Source: Candidatus Gastranaerophilales bacterium (GTDB lineage: Bacteria > Cyanobacteriota > Vampirovibrionia > Gastranaerophilales > Gastranaerophilaceae). From it: a stretch of DNA of 64,000 nucleotides. This document shows, one piece after another, positions 45,153 through 54,449 of the stretch (its first letter is position 1; the number at the start of each line of letters is the position of its first letter). A program made the translations under genes and the position numbers. The stretch lies in NCBI GenBank assembly GCA_944322785.1, contig CALUPW010000003.1, positions 124,001 through 188,000 on the forward strand. The letters are read 5' to 3'. The notes beneath the pieces are model-generated. The model worked only from the letters and a program-made list of their open reading frames with translations. It had not been told where the DNA came from and searched no databases.

Positions 45153-45710
45153 TTAATTATAGTTATTCTGCGTCTTCTGAATTCCGTTCTCAAAATAAAA
45201 TTCAACAGCTTCAACCGCACGGACAATTGATTCTTTTAAAACACCAAGCTGGTCTTTTGAAAAATTCTGTAAAACAAAATTTTCCGAAGGTATCGGCGGC
45301 TGAGGACCTATACCGAACTTTAATCTGGTAAATTCTGATGTTCCAAGATGTTTTATAATTGACTTTATTCCGTTGTGTCCGCCGTCAGAACCATTTGCCC
45401 GAAATCTGATTTTGCCAAGATTTAGTGACAAATCATCGTAAACAACCAGAATATCTTTTATATCAATCTTATAATAATTCATAACGGCAATCAAGGCTTC
45501 ACCCGACAGATTCATAAAGGTTGTGGGCTTAATCAGCATAGCATCATTACCGTTCATTTTGAATTTGGTCAAAAAACATTTTAGTTTTTTATCCTCTTTA
45601 AAATCAAGATTGTTATCAAAGGCGATTTTATCCGCAATCATAAATCCTGCGTTGTGTCTGGTAAAAAGATATTTTTCCCCTGTGTTTCCTAAACCTGCGA
45701 TTAATTTCAT
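45153..45710 (-). CDS. pth: Peptidyl-tRNA hydrolase
   Basis: A 185-residue Pth that recycles peptidyl-tRNA. The family motifs are GLGNTGEKYLFTRHNAGFM (about 5-23, with the catalytic His in RHNAGF), KPTTFMNLSGEA (about 60-71), VVYDDLSL (about 88-95) and GSDGGHNGIKSI (about 105-116). AGGTGA precedes the ATG. The gene is 58 bases upstream of the TPR gene at 43687-45093 and may share its transcript. Confidence 0.95.
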   Translation of the reverse strand: MKLIAGLGNTGEKYLFTRHNAGFMIADKIAFDNNLDFKEDKKLKCFLTKFKMNGNDAMLIKPTTFMNLSGEALIAVMNYYKIDIKDILVVYDDLSLNLGKIRFRANGSDGGHNGIKSIIKHLGTSEFTRLKFGIGPQPPIPSENFVLQNFSKDQLGVLKESIVRAVEAVEFYFENGIQKTQNNYN

Positions 45711-45843
45711 TTAATTCACCTTTTATAATTATTATTTTAACGCAAATAAATATTACCGCCCCGATTTGCCATACTTTCGCTTAACAAAATGAAAGAAAAC
45801 ACGTATTTTGAAAATGAATTTAAAACAAAGTGAGGATAAAAAT

Positions 45844-46413
45844 ATGAGTGCAAAAGAAAAACCAATAATTCAGGAGAAAAGTTCGGAAAAAGTTGCCAGA
45901 TTTTTGGAGAAAAACGGCATTCATAAAAAAGATTTTGCGGAGATGATAGGAGTTACATTATCTTATGTTTATAATCTTATAGATGATACCATTCCTTTTT
46001 CGACACGTGGAACAACGCTTGAGCGGATAGCAACGGTCATGGAAATAGAACCGGAGGAATTTGAAGAATATAAAATTCCGCAGGAACCTGTTTTGATAGA
46101 TGAAAACGTGCAATTTCTTAAAAAAGTTATGAAAGAAAAAGGGATGAGCACAGTTAACTTTTTAAAGGCATTCCCGCGCAAAAAACGCCTTGAAATCGTA
46201 GATATTTTACGGGGAAATATTCCTATACCTATTGATTATAAAGAACTTGGCATGATAGCACAGGTGCTTGATATAGATAAAGATGATATTTATGATATGT
46301 GGGAAAAAAGAATGAAACAGGTTCTGGAAACCGGCGGCATGAATATTTATTCAAATGCAGCGCTTGTTAATGCGATGTTTGACTGTGCAAAAAAATACAT
46401 TGATTTACAATAA
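45844..46413 (+). CDS. Helix-turn-helix (XRE-like) regulator
   Basis: A 189-residue protein with an N-terminal HTH (about 16-65: VARFLEKNGIHKKDFAEMIGVTLSYVYNLI) and a second similar segment (about 85-135: VQFLKKVMKEKGMSTVNFL, IPIDYKELGMIAQVL). It may thus contain two HTH-like domains. The ATG giving MSAKEKP is preferred, with GAGGAT upstream; an upstream ATG would add 12 residues. Target unknown. It is divergent from pth. Confidence 0.75.
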   Translation: MSAKEKPIIQEKSSEKVARFLEKNGIHKKDFAEMIGVTLSYVYNLIDDTIPFSTRGTTLERIATVMEIEPEEFEEYKIPQEPVLIDENVQFLKKVMKEKGMSTVNFLKAFPRKKRLEIVDILRGNIPIPIDYKELGMIAQVLDIDKDDIYDMWEKRMKQVLETGGMNIYSNAALVNAMFDCAKKYIDLQ

Positions 46414-46432
46414 ACTTTTATCGATATTCAAA

Positions 46433-46470
46433 AATCTCCGTACAAATGCTAATGCACGGAGATTTTTTGC
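46433..46470 (+). terminator. Terminator after the HTH gene
   Basis: AAAATCTCCGT and ACGGAGATTTT pair around a loop of about 12 bases, followed by T. Confidence 0.8.
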
Positions 46471-46581
46471 AATTTAAAGAGTATCCGTATTATAAAATTT
46501 TATTTTAATAAAACTGTTGACATCAAAATTTGTTCCTGCTAACATAAAATTATTGACGAAATGAATAGCAAGTAATAATTT

Positions 46582-46654
46582 GCGCTTGTAGCTCAGCAGG
46601 TAGAGCACTCCCCTTTTAAGGGATAGGTCGCGCGTTCGAATCGCGCCAAGCGCA
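46582..46654 (+). tRNA. tRNA-Lys (TTT)
   Basis: A 73-base cloverleaf, acceptor GCGCTTG/CAAGCGC, anticodon loop CTTTTAA (TTT), T-arm TTCGAAT and discriminator A. CCA is not encoded. Confidence 0.95.
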
Positions 46655-46677
46655 TATTTTTATGTTTAAATTATTAT

Positions 46678-47265
46678 ATGGAAACTTTTTTACAAATTGC
46701 AGAACGAAATCAAAAAACAGCTTATAAAATAATTAAAGATTTAAAAATAGAAAGTTTGTATAAAGATATCGGATGCGAAATTAATCTTGTAGGTTCTTTA
46801 AAATCCGGACTTTTAATGAAACATCTTGATATTGATTTTCATGTTTATTCTGATGTGGTAGAAATTAAAGAGAGTTTTCTTATTATTTTAAAAATTGTTA
46901 AAAATCCGTCGGTTACAAAATTTACCTTTAAAAATCTTTTAAATACGGATGAAAACTGTCTTGAGTGGCATATATTTTATAAAGATAAATTTGACAAAAT
47001 CTGGCAGATTGATATTATTCATATGCCTGAAAAGTCTAAATATCACGGATATTTTGAGCATGTTACGGAGCGGATTTCATCTATTTTGACAGATGAAATG
47101 AGATATAAAATTTTAAAGTTAAAATATGAAACGCCTGATGATATAAAAATCGCAGGAATTGAATATTATCGTGCTGTAATTGAGGGTGGTATTTCAACGT
47201 ATAATGATTTTATGAATTGGCGAAAAGAACTTCCGTCAATCGGAATAATTGAATGGTGCCCTTAG
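46678..47265 (+). CDS. Nucleotidyltransferase-fold protein
   Basis: A 195-residue protein. NLVGSLKSGLLMKHLDIDFHVYS (about 38-60) matches the GS-x(n)-DxD core of the nucleotidyltransferase fold, and WQIDIIHM (about 109-116) supplies a possible third Asp. No other domain is evident. It starts 23 bases after tRNA-Lys with no ribosome-binding site and may be read from the same promoter. Substrate is unknown. It overlaps the end of the glycosyltransferase gene by 4 bases on the opposite strand. Confidence 0.6.
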   Translation: METFLQIAERNQKTAYKIIKDLKIESLYKDIGCEINLVGSLKSGLLMKHLDIDFHVYSDVVEIKESFLIILKIVKNPSVTKFTFKNLLNTDENCLEWHIFYKDKFDKIWQIDIIHMPEKSKYHGYFEHVTERISSILTDEMRYKILKLKYETPDDIKIAGIEYYRAVIEGGISTYNDFMNWRKELPSIGIIEWCP

Positions 47266-50075
47266 TTTGGTTGATTTGCGGCTTCTTCCGTTTTTGTATC
47301 ATTCTTTTTAACTTTTGAAAAATACCAAGCACCGCCGCCAATTGCCGCAACCGCAATTCCGCTTCCGAAAGCAAGGATTTTACCGGCTTTTGAAGTTTTT
47401 GCACTGTTTTGAATATTACTATTTTCCTTTATTGAATTAGTAACAGTTTCTTTAATTTCTTCTGCAACCTTTTGTTTCATATCTATCAAAGAATCTTTAG
47501 CCTGCGCAACAATTTCATCAGATGCTGTTTTTATACGCTCAATAGCTTTTTCAACAGTCTCGCCTGCTGCTTTTTGAAGGGTTTCTTCTATTGTTTTTAT
47601 TATCAATGCAGCTTTTTCATCCAGCTTTTTACTGATAGAATTAAAAGAATTTTCAAGTTCTTCTAAAGCATCCTGAATAGCTTCCTGCGGATTTAAAAAT
47701 CTGCCTACAAGACGCTTGAAAGGTTTTTGATTTCTTGTTTCCCAGCCCTGATCTATTTTCCAGATATCATTTCTGTACATTTTGTTGGCTGATTTTCCTT
47801 TGTTAAATTCATCATTGTTATGCCAGTCAAAATGTTCCTCTATATTTTTTTTGCATTTTGCAATATATTCAGTTCTGTTGTTTGCATATTCCTCAACCAT
47901 TTCTTTTAAACAGTCAGAAACTTCATCAGATACTCTTTCAATTCTTTTGGCTTCAACCACGTCCTTCGGTGTATTCCAATCAAGCTCATCAAATTGCGGA
48001 TTCATTTCCGGAGCGGTTCTTGTTAGCCACCCGTTTGATTTATTTGTATAATCTACAGGTCCGCCGGTTGCTGTTGATAGATACGGAACACCTGCAGCTT
48101 TAGCTTCAAGCGGTGTAATCCCGCACATCTCTCGTCTGGAGGTGAAGGCACCATGTGTAGCGCATCCGACAAGCAGGTTCGGGAAGAATCCATCAACATA
48201 CATTGCATTATGTTTATATTTTCCGCCGTCAAGTTCCGCAATTTCTTTTAATAATTCTTTAATCATTTTAAAATCAGGAGCGTCCTTAGCCCAAGGAGCA
48301 TCTCCGGCTCCATTTAGCAATTTGACTTTAAGTTTTAATTCATCGGGAACGTCCGTACGTTTTAAAAATTTTAAAAAGCCTTTATACAGAATCGGATAAC
48401 CTTTTTGTTCATCAGCTCTGCCCCAGCCCATTATAAGCATTTCGTCTTTTTTGAAGCGTGACAAACTGCCGAATACACTCCGGCCTTCCTCAATCTGTTT
48501 TTCGTTAAAAAATACGTGATTAAGCGCCTCCTGACCTTCTTTTGCCGCATCTTCAATAATACCTGTCAGCCATTCGGCATTTTTCATTCTGTTCGCAACA
48601 ACTTCTTCAATGTTGCCGTCTTTATAAATAATCGGTGTAAATCCGTCTTTATGCTCGGTAAGTCCGTTTGAACCACGTCCGATTTTTTTAGGCATTTTAT
48701 CAATCCCGAGTGACGCCGGAGTTGAACCGTTAAGAGGACTTATTGTTTTAATTTCTCTTAAATCTCCGCCTATATTTGGCGCAACGTCCATTTGAGGATT
48801 TTTCATTTCTTTGTCAAAATTCGGCGATACTGTTCCGAATGAAGTATTTTCTGCGTTGGTTTTAGCAGAAACTATCGCAATTTTTGTAATATTATAGTTA
48901 CCGGAAAAATCTCTGAATTTACCAATTATCGGCGCAAAAAGTTTATGCACAAAAGCCTGTTCCTCTTTGCTTAGATGATCCCAGCCTCTGCTGTTATACC
49001 ATTCAAGCAGCTCATATTCCGGCAGTTCTCTTAAGGCTTTAACATCATCTGCATCAAAAATTACCCTTGCAAATTCAAATGGATTTGCTGTTCCACCCTG
49101 ATAATTTACGCCTGTATTGTGTGCTGTAAAGTGAGAAATTGTTCCGTTATAATAATCATCGCCGCCGGCAGACATACTTGCGAGATGACTGAAAAGTGTA
49201 GCTATGGGTCTGTCATGTCCCCATAAATTTGCGGGCTTCCAAAAACCGAATTCTTTTGTATTCATCATTTTTTCAGCTTGCAAATAAGCACGGCAAAAAT
49301 CGGAATTTATAATTTCCGCTTCAATTCCCCCATGACCATTTGCACTGTATGTGTAAGGTTTTGGGGTTTTTGCAAGTTCTCTTGTCCATATCCAGTAATT
49401 CGGTTTGTCTTTAATTACGTTATATGAAGGATTGTCTTCTGAAATCTTAAAAATCTCAAACGGAACCTTTTGTGTTTCGCCGAGTTTCATATCGGACATT
49501 CTTTCTATTTCACCTTTTATTCCGGTCGGTTCAATAAGGCAATATCTGGATTTACTGTTTGCATCTTTACCGTTTGGTGCACTTTGTATTACATATCTAA
49601 GGTCTTCAGGATTACATTTTAATGCAGCGGCAAATTCTTCTCGAGTCTGTCCGTAATCTGCACTTAAAAACCATTTGGCTTCAATTTCTTCCGGAAGTTT
49701 GCCGTCAATTAATTCTAAATCTTTAGTCATTAAGAATTTGTAGCCGCCTTTGGGATTGTTATATTCATGCGCAGGCATAAAACTTCTTACGTCCAGATCT
49801 TCTTTTTCAATCATGCTTTTGGGCGCCTCATAGGTCACAACACCCAGCCCGCCCTGATAATCCTCAGCCAAGCCTGTACCCTTATTTTCGTATGCCAGCG
49901 ACGCAATTTGTTTTATATTGCGGTCAATACCCGTAAACGTTAACCTTGCAAGTCGAGGAGTAAAACTTACTGTGTCGGCTTGTGCTGCAAAACTGCTTCT
50001 GATGTTTTGTTCATTAATTTTTCGGCTTGAGTTTGCCCGATAAATATTTCGAGGCTTGATTGCTTCTACACGCAT
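47262..50075 (-). CDS. Starch/glycogen-synthase-like (GT5) enzyme with C-terminal membrane anchor
   Basis: A 937-residue protein. The N-terminus (1-50) is polar, without signal peptide. The GT5-like region runs about 55-730: TGLAEDYQGGLGVVTYE (compare KTGGLGDV), ISHFTAHNTGVNYQG (compare FTIHNLAYQG), IAIVSAKTNAE, and REMCGITPLEAKAAG (compare EPCGLTQLEA) with ATGGPVDYT. Residues about 795-890 form a coiled coil with regular Glu/Lys/Ala heptads, and about 900-922 form one membrane helix near the end, followed by a short polar tail. Catalytic motifs are divergent, so activity is uncertain. AAAGGA precedes the ATG. Confidence 0.7.
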   Translation of the reverse strand: MRVEAIKPRNIYRANSSRKINEQNIRSSFAAQADTVSFTPRLARLTFTGIDRNIKQIASLAYENKGTGLAEDYQGGLGVVTYEAPKSMIEKEDLDVRSFMPAHEYNNPKGGYKFLMTKDLELIDGKLPEEIEAKWFLSADYGQTREEFAAALKCNPEDLRYVIQSAPNGKDANSKSRYCLIEPTGIKGEIERMSDMKLGETQKVPFEIFKISEDNPSYNVIKDKPNYWIWTRELAKTPKPYTYSANGHGGIEAEIINSDFCRAYLQAEKMMNTKEFGFWKPANLWGHDRPIATLFSHLASMSAGGDDYYNGTISHFTAHNTGVNYQGGTANPFEFARVIFDADDVKALRELPEYELLEWYNSRGWDHLSKEEQAFVHKLFAPIIGKFRDFSGNYNITKIAIVSAKTNAENTSFGTVSPNFDKEMKNPQMDVAPNIGGDLREIKTISPLNGSTPASLGIDKMPKKIGRGSNGLTEHKDGFTPIIYKDGNIEEVVANRMKNAEWLTGIIEDAAKEGQEALNHVFFNEKQIEEGRSVFGSLSRFKKDEMLIMGWGRADEQKGYPILYKGFLKFLKRTDVPDELKLKVKLLNGAGDAPWAKDAPDFKMIKELLKEIAELDGGKYKHNAMYVDGFFPNLLVGCATHGAFTSRREMCGITPLEAKAAGVPYLSTATGGPVDYTNKSNGWLTRTAPEMNPQFDELDWNTPKDVVEAKRIERVSDEVSDCLKEMVEEYANNRTEYIAKCKKNIEEHFDWHNNDEFNKGKSANKMYRNDIWKIDQGWETRNQKPFKRLVGRFLNPQEAIQDALEELENSFNSISKKLDEKAALIIKTIEETLQKAAGETVEKAIERIKTASDEIVAQAKDSLIDMKQKVAEEIKETVTNSIKENSNIQNSAKTSKAGKILAFGSGIAVAAIGGGAWYFSKVKKNDTKTEEAANQPN

Positions 50076-50289
50076 TTGTATCCTTTATCCCTTACTACTT
50101 ATACTCTTATTAGACTTTAGTTGCAGAAAAATTTATATCTCCTGCTATTATTCTAAAATACGGGCATTTTTTTTTTCAATAGTCATGTTTATAAATATTA
50201 AGATATATTAAGTAAAGATTTTTTACTGTTTAAAGAATTTTAATCTCATTTAAAGTATTATTATTAAGTAATTTATATAAGGAATTTTT

Positions 50290-51573
50290 ATGGAAAGATT
50301 TTTCGGGATTTTCGGGATAATTTTAATCTTTTTAATAGCTTTTTTGATGTCGAATAACAGAAAAGCTATCAATTATAAAACAATAGGTACCGGTTTTATA
50401 TTGCAGATTTTACTTGCCGTATTTATATTTAAAGTACCTGTCGGGCGTAGTATTTTTATGAATTTAGGGTTATTTATTACAAAAATTCTTGATTTTGCAA
50501 AAGAGGGCGGAGAATTTGTTTTCGGCCCTTTAATGAACAATTCTAATGCACTTTCCAATATTTTTGGAGCAGGTGCTCAGGTCTTTGCGCTTCAATTGAT
50601 TGCCTCTTTAATATTTATGATGATACTTGTAAATATTCTTTATTATTACGGAATCATGCAAAGGGTAGTTCCGCTTCTTGGCAAAGCAATGAACAAACTC
50701 ATGTCTGTAAGCGGAGCAGAGGCGCTTTCAAATGTTGCAAGCGCTTTTGTCGGACAGATTGCCGCTCAGATTATGATAAGACCTTATCTTGCAAAACTTA
50801 CCCGTTCAGAACTGCTGGCATCAATGACGGGCAGTATGGCCTGTATTTCGGCTGCTACCATGCCGATTTATATCGGATTGGGAATTCCTGCGCAATATTT
50901 GCTTGCGGCTTCAATAATGGCAGCACCCGGGGCCCTTGTTATTTCAAAAATTGTTTATCCTGAAACAGGTCATCCGGAAACCAGTGAAGATATAAAAATT
51001 CATTTCAGTAAAAGGCGCCGCCCGTACACAAATCTTTTTGATGCAATATCACAGGGGGCATCCGAGGGTATGAAAGTCGCAATTAATGTTGTTGCAATGA
51101 TTCTTGCTCTTGTTGCACTTGTCGCATTTGTAGATTGGGTGCTAGGCGGTATCGGGAAGTTTATAGTCAATTATATTCATATAAACTTTGCATCTTTTGA
51201 TTTGACCCAGTTGTCTTTAAAAATGATTCTGGGCAAAATATTTGCGGTATTTGCTTATCTTATGGGCGTACCGATGAACGAAGCTACAACAGTCGGAAGT
51301 TTGATGGGGACAAAACTTGTGCTTAATGAAATGGTAGCTTATGTTGATTTAAGTTCATTACCGCAGGCATTAACCGATAAAAGTTTTCTTATTGCTAGTA
51401 TTGCATTATGCAGTTTTGGTAACTTCGGCTCAATTGCAATTCAGCTCGGCGGAATTGGCGAACTTGCACCAAACCAGCGGAAAAATCTTGCAAGACTCGG
51501 AGTAAGAGCATTAATCTGCGGAACGTTGACCTGTTATATGTCGGCTGCGATTGCAGGAATTTTGCTTAATTAA
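50290..51573 (+). CDS. nupC: Concentrative nucleoside transporter, NupC family
   Basis: A 427-residue inner-membrane transporter with the layout of CNT/NupC: an N-terminal helix pair, the gate domain with FGAGAQVFALQLIASLIFMMI (about 93-113, given in part), and the nucleoside core with SGAEALSNVASAFVGQ (about 141-156) and YLMGVPMNEATTVGSLMGTK. It imports nucleosides with Na+ or H+. AAGGAA precedes the ATG. With deoC at 2721 it suggests use of nucleosides as carbon or for salvage. Confidence 0.9.
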   Translation: MERFFGIFGIILIFLIAFLMSNNRKAINYKTIGTGFILQILLAVFIFKVPVGRSIFMNLGLFITKILDFAKEGGEFVFGPLMNNSNALSNIFGAGAQVFALQLIASLIFMMILVNILYYYGIMQRVVPLLGKAMNKLMSVSGAEALSNVASAFVGQIAAQIMIRPYLAKLTRSELLASMTGSMACISAATMPIYIGLGIPAQYLLAASIMAAPGALVISKIVYPETGHPETSEDIKIHFSKRRRPYTNLFDAISQGASEGMKVAINVVAMILALVALVAFVDWVLGGIGKFIVNYIHINFASFDLTQLSLKMILGKIFAVFAYLMGVPMNEATTVGSLMGTKLVLNEMVAYVDLSSLPQALTDKSFLIASIALCSFGNFGSIAIQLGGIGELAPNQRKNLARLGVRALICGTLTCYMSAAIAGILLN

Positions 51574-51601
51574 CCACCTGTAATAATTAGAACATGAATT
51601 G

Positions 51602-51632
51602 AAAAAAGACGATTATTAACCGTCTTTTTTAA
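51602..51632. terminator. Bidirectional terminator
   Basis: AAAAAAGACG and CGTCTTTTTT form a 10-bp stem around a 9-base loop, between convergent nupC and the zinc-ribbon gene; the latter's stop codon lies within it. Confidence 0.8.
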
Positions 51633-51933
51633 TATAATTTTTCCAGTTTTCATCAAGATTTTTGATAAATCTGTGTGCGTCGATGACATCATCATAACTA
51701 ATCGGTGCCGGACCTTCCTGAATTTCAAGAGCAAGGCTTTCGTCATCTTTAACTTCAATATCTGAAAAACCTAAAAATGCAATTCCGTAATTTTTGCCGC
51801 AATGAGAACATTTAAGATTGGTCACCAGAAGTCCTGCTTCATCACGCTTTATTGTGATTGAATCTTCATCAAATCCGCTTTTACAGACTGAACAGCATAG
51901 ATTTTTAAAAAGTTTAGCCAGATTCTTTTTCAT
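51616..51933 (-). CDS. Small zinc-ribbon protein
   Basis: A 105-residue protein with two Cys pairs, CSVC (about 14-17) and CSHC (about 42-45), forming a likely zinc ribbon. The C-terminal half is acidic with a helix. It is soluble, with no signal peptide. No ribosome-binding site stronger than TGAGGATG is seen before the ATG. The function is not known; it is transcribed alone. Confidence 0.65.
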   Translation of the reverse strand: MKKNLAKLFKNLCCSVCKSGFDEDSITIKRDEAGLLVTNLKCSHCGKNYGIAFLGFSDIEVKDDESLALEIQEGPAPISYDDVIDAHRFIKNLDENWKNYIKKDG

Positions 51934-52044
51934 TTCATCCTCATTTCAAATTATACATAAAACTTTAACGTATTTTGTAAAATTATGTTACATTTTCTCC
52001 ATAAACGGGCATAATATACATGTCTAAGCTATAGGAGAGTTTAT

Positions 52045-52140
52045 ATGGAAGCTATCAATTTAATTCTGTTTGGTTTTATCGTTTACACTGCGTTAATCGT
52101 TGTACCGAGCATCTGGGAAGAATTAACCACAGAAGGCTAA
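52045..52140 (+). CDS. 31-residue single-span membrane peptide
   Basis: An open frame of 31 codons that reads MEAINLILFGFIVYTALIVV, then PSIWEELTTEG. It has one membrane helix (about 4-22) and an acidic tail. AGGAG lies 8 bases before the ATG, which supports translation. The size and layout recall small single-span subunits of membrane complexes, but I do not recognise it. It is followed by about 150 bases of structured, gene-free sequence ending in a terminator. Confidence 0.6.
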   Translation: MEAINLILFGFIVYTALIVVPSIWEELTTEG

Positions 52141-52233
52141 AACCGTATTCAATTTAATAGACGATGTGTGTGGATAAAAAGTTTCTTTAAAAATTTTTGG
52201 TCGCCGTTTAAGAGAGTTTAGATAAGGATTAGT

Positions 52234-52325
52234 GTACAAATTACGTTAATTATATAACGCAATTAGTTTGTATTGCTTTTTCACCTCCAATTTACCGTCT
52301 GAGATGCATATTTCAGACGGTTTTT
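52234..52325 (+). terminator. 3' structures: imperfect hairpin and Rho-independent terminator
   Basis: TACAAA/TTTGTA with inner CGTTA/TAACG (about 52235-52275) and then ACCGTCTGA/TCAGACGGT followed by TTTTTAG (about 52294-52325). The second is a clear + strand terminator, probably for the 31-residue peptide transcript, since no other + strand gene is near. Confidence 0.7.
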
Positions 52326-52343
52326 AGCATGTCAGAGCACTTA

Positions 52344-53690
52344 TTATTCAGGTAAAATGTCACAAAGACACCTGTATGCGATATCTACAACAAAGTCCAT
52401 ATCTTTCCGTTCTATTATCAAGGGCGGATTAAAATAGATTACATCACCGAGCGGTCTTAGTATAACGCCTTTTTCAAGTGCTTTTTTATAAATTTGATAG
52501 CCGGTTCTTAATTTGCTGTCAAAAGGTTCTTTTGTTTCTCTGTTTTTCACGAGTTCTATTGCGTTAATCAAGCCTATTGAGCGGACTTCTCCGACATTTT
52601 GGTGTCTTAAAAACTTTTCTTTAATTATGTTATTAAAATAAATTGCATTTTCATTTGCCATTTTTAAAACAGAGCCGTTCGAAAGAATATCAAGCACCGC
52701 AATTGCTGCAGAACAGGCAAGCGGATTTCCGCTGTAGGTGTGGCTGTGCATGAAAGCTTTGCCTTCATTATAATCTGCGTAAAACGCATCGTAAATTTTT
52801 TGAGTGGTGACAGCAATCGACATTGGCATATATCCGCCAGTAAGTCCTTTTGAAAGGCACATAATGTCAGGTGAAATATCGGCATGATTACAGGCAAACA
52901 TTTTTCCTGTTCTGCCGTATCCCGTTGCAATTTCATCAGCAATAATGTGAACGTTATATTCATCACAAATTTGACGTAATTTTTTAAGATAAACAGGCGG
53001 ATAAATCCGCATTCCGGCAGAACCTTGCAAAAGCGGTTCAATTACGATTGCGCAGGTTTCGTTTCCATGTTCTTTAAACACTTTTTCTGCATTTTTAAAA
53101 CATTCGGCATTACAGCAGTCACGTGTTTTGCCGTAAGGGCATCTGTAGCAGTCTGGGCCTTCTATTCTAAAAATATCCATTAAAACCGGTTTATAGATTT
53201 CAGAATATAAATCTACACCGCCTATTGAAAGGGCACCGATTGTTTCACCGTGATATGCGCCGGAAAGTGCCATGAATCTCTGCTTTTGAGGATTACCTGT
53301 TTGATAATGGTATTGAAAACTCATTTTCATTGCACATTCAATTGAAGATGATCCGTTGTCCGAAAAATTGAATTTACAAAGTCCTTCCGGCACCACTTTT
53401 ATCAATTTTTCGCATAGTTCTATTGCTGTTTTATGGGTGAAGTTTGCAAAAATCACATGTTCTAGTTTATCTATCTGCTTTTTTACAGCTTCATTAATTT
53501 TAGGGTTGCAGTGCCCCAAAAGGTTGCACCACCATGAACTTATGACATCAACATATCTTTTGCCGTTGATGTCATAAAGATAAATCCCTTCACCCTTATC
53601 AATTACAATCGGAGCCAGAGTTTCATAATCCTTCATCTGAGAACACGGGTGCCATATATATTTTAAATCTTTTTCAATCCATTCGTTCAT
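52344..53690 (-). CDS. bioA: Adenosylmethionine-8-amino-7-oxononanoate aminotransferase
   Basis: A 448-residue PLP enzyme of biotin synthesis, converting KAPA to DAPA. WHPCSQMKDYE (about 13-23), SSWWCNLLGHCNP (about 52-64), the PLP-binding IADEIATGYGRTG (about 243-255) and the Schiff-base Lys in LSKGLTGGYMP (about 272-282) are present. GAGG lies before the ATG at 53690; a GTG two codons upstream is the alternative. It follows bioD by 7 bases, so both are one operon. Confidence 0.95.
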   Translation of the reverse strand: MNEWIEKDLKYIWHPCSQMKDYETLAPIVIDKGEGIYLYDINGKRYVDVISSWWCNLLGHCNPKINEAVKKQIDKLEHVIFANFTHKTAIELCEKLIKVVPEGLCKFNFSDNGSSSIECAMKMSFQYHYQTGNPQKQRFMALSGAYHGETIGALSIGGVDLYSEIYKPVLMDIFRIEGPDCYRCPYGKTRDCCNAECFKNAEKVFKEHGNETCAIVIEPLLQGSAGMRIYPPVYLKKLRQICDEYNVHIIADEIATGYGRTGKMFACNHADISPDIMCLSKGLTGGYMPMSIAVTTQKIYDAFYADYNEGKAFMHSHTYSGNPLACSAAIAVLDILSNGSVLKMANENAIYFNNIIKEKFLRHQNVGEVRSIGLINAIELVKNRETKEPFDSKLRTGYQIYKKALEKGVILRPLGDVIYFNPPLIIERKDMDFVVDIAYRCLCDILPE

Positions 53691-53697
53691 TTTCACC

Positions 53698-54375
53698 TCA
53701 AATTTCTTTAAATGCAGGTAATATATCTTTTAAATCAATATACTTGTCGTTTTCTTTTACTGTTGCAACAACTTTTATACCTGTTAGTTTTTCTATTTGA
53801 ACTTTGTTATCCTGCTGCATAAAGTCGTTTTCTTTGTATTTATTTAAAATAATACCTCTAACATTTATCCCGTGTTGTTTTGCATATTCTACAGTCAATA
53901 CAGCCGAATTTATCCCGCCCAATTCCGCTGATGCGACAATAATTATATCAAGTTTCAATGCTTTTATTACATCAGGCAGAAGCAATTTGTCCTCAATATT
54001 AAACGGGCATACAATTCCTCCCGCACCCTCTACAAGAAGATAATCAAATTCATTTTTAATGCGGATGAAATCATTTTGTATCCTGCCAAGTTTAATGGGT
54101 GTATTTGACATTTCGGCGGCGAGATGCGGAGAAACTGCGGGTTCAAAAATGTAGGATACATAATCCGTCGGATTTTTATTGATTTTTGCTTCATCAAAAA
54201 CATACCGGCAGTCACCTGGGATAATAATCCCCTCTTTATTTTCCGCACCGCTTAATGCAGGTTTATAATATCCGCAGTTCAATCCGGTTTTTCGCATTGT
54301 TTTTACAATCAATGCAGATACATAAGTTTTTCCGACATCCGTGCCCGTAGCTGTTATAAATAATCCATCCGGCAT
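53698..54375 (-). CDS. bioD: Dethiobiotin synthetase
   Basis: A 225-residue ATP-dependent enzyme closing the ureido ring. Walker A ATGTDVGKT (about 8-16), YKPALSG (about 35-41) and LVEGAGGIVCPF (about 113-124) are present. The ATG giving MPDGLFITATG has GAGAG upstream; a longer frame would add 5 residues. No bioB or bioF is in the window, so the rest of the biotin pathway is elsewhere or absent. Confidence 0.95.
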   Translation of the reverse strand: MPDGLFITATGTDVGKTYVSALIVKTMRKTGLNCGYYKPALSGAENKEGIIIPGDCRYVFDEAKINKNPTDYVSYIFEPAVSPHLAAEMSNTPIKLGRIQNDFIRIKNEFDYLLVEGAGGIVCPFNIEDKLLLPDVIKALKLDIIIVASAELGGINSAVLTVEYAKQHGINVRGIILNKYKENDFMQQDNKVQIEKLTGIKVVATVKENDKYIDLKDILPAFKEI

Positions 54376-54388
54376 AGTTAAATCTCTC

Positions 54389-54426
54389 AAAAAAATGCGG
54401 TAACTTCCAATATAAAGTTACCGCAT
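54389..54426 (-). terminator. Terminator downstream of the TpsB-like gene
   Basis: Read on -, ATGCGGTAACTT and AAGTTACCGCAT form a 12-bp stem, followed by seven T. It closes tpsB before bioD. Confidence 0.85.
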
Positions 54427-54449
54427 AATTTTTTTTATTCAAGTATTTA

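Noticed and set aside
50161-50185. The poly-T run upstream of nupC as a further contingency tract
   Set aside because: It is intergenic, T rather than G/C, and lies more than 100 bases before the start, as expected by chance in AT-rich DNA.
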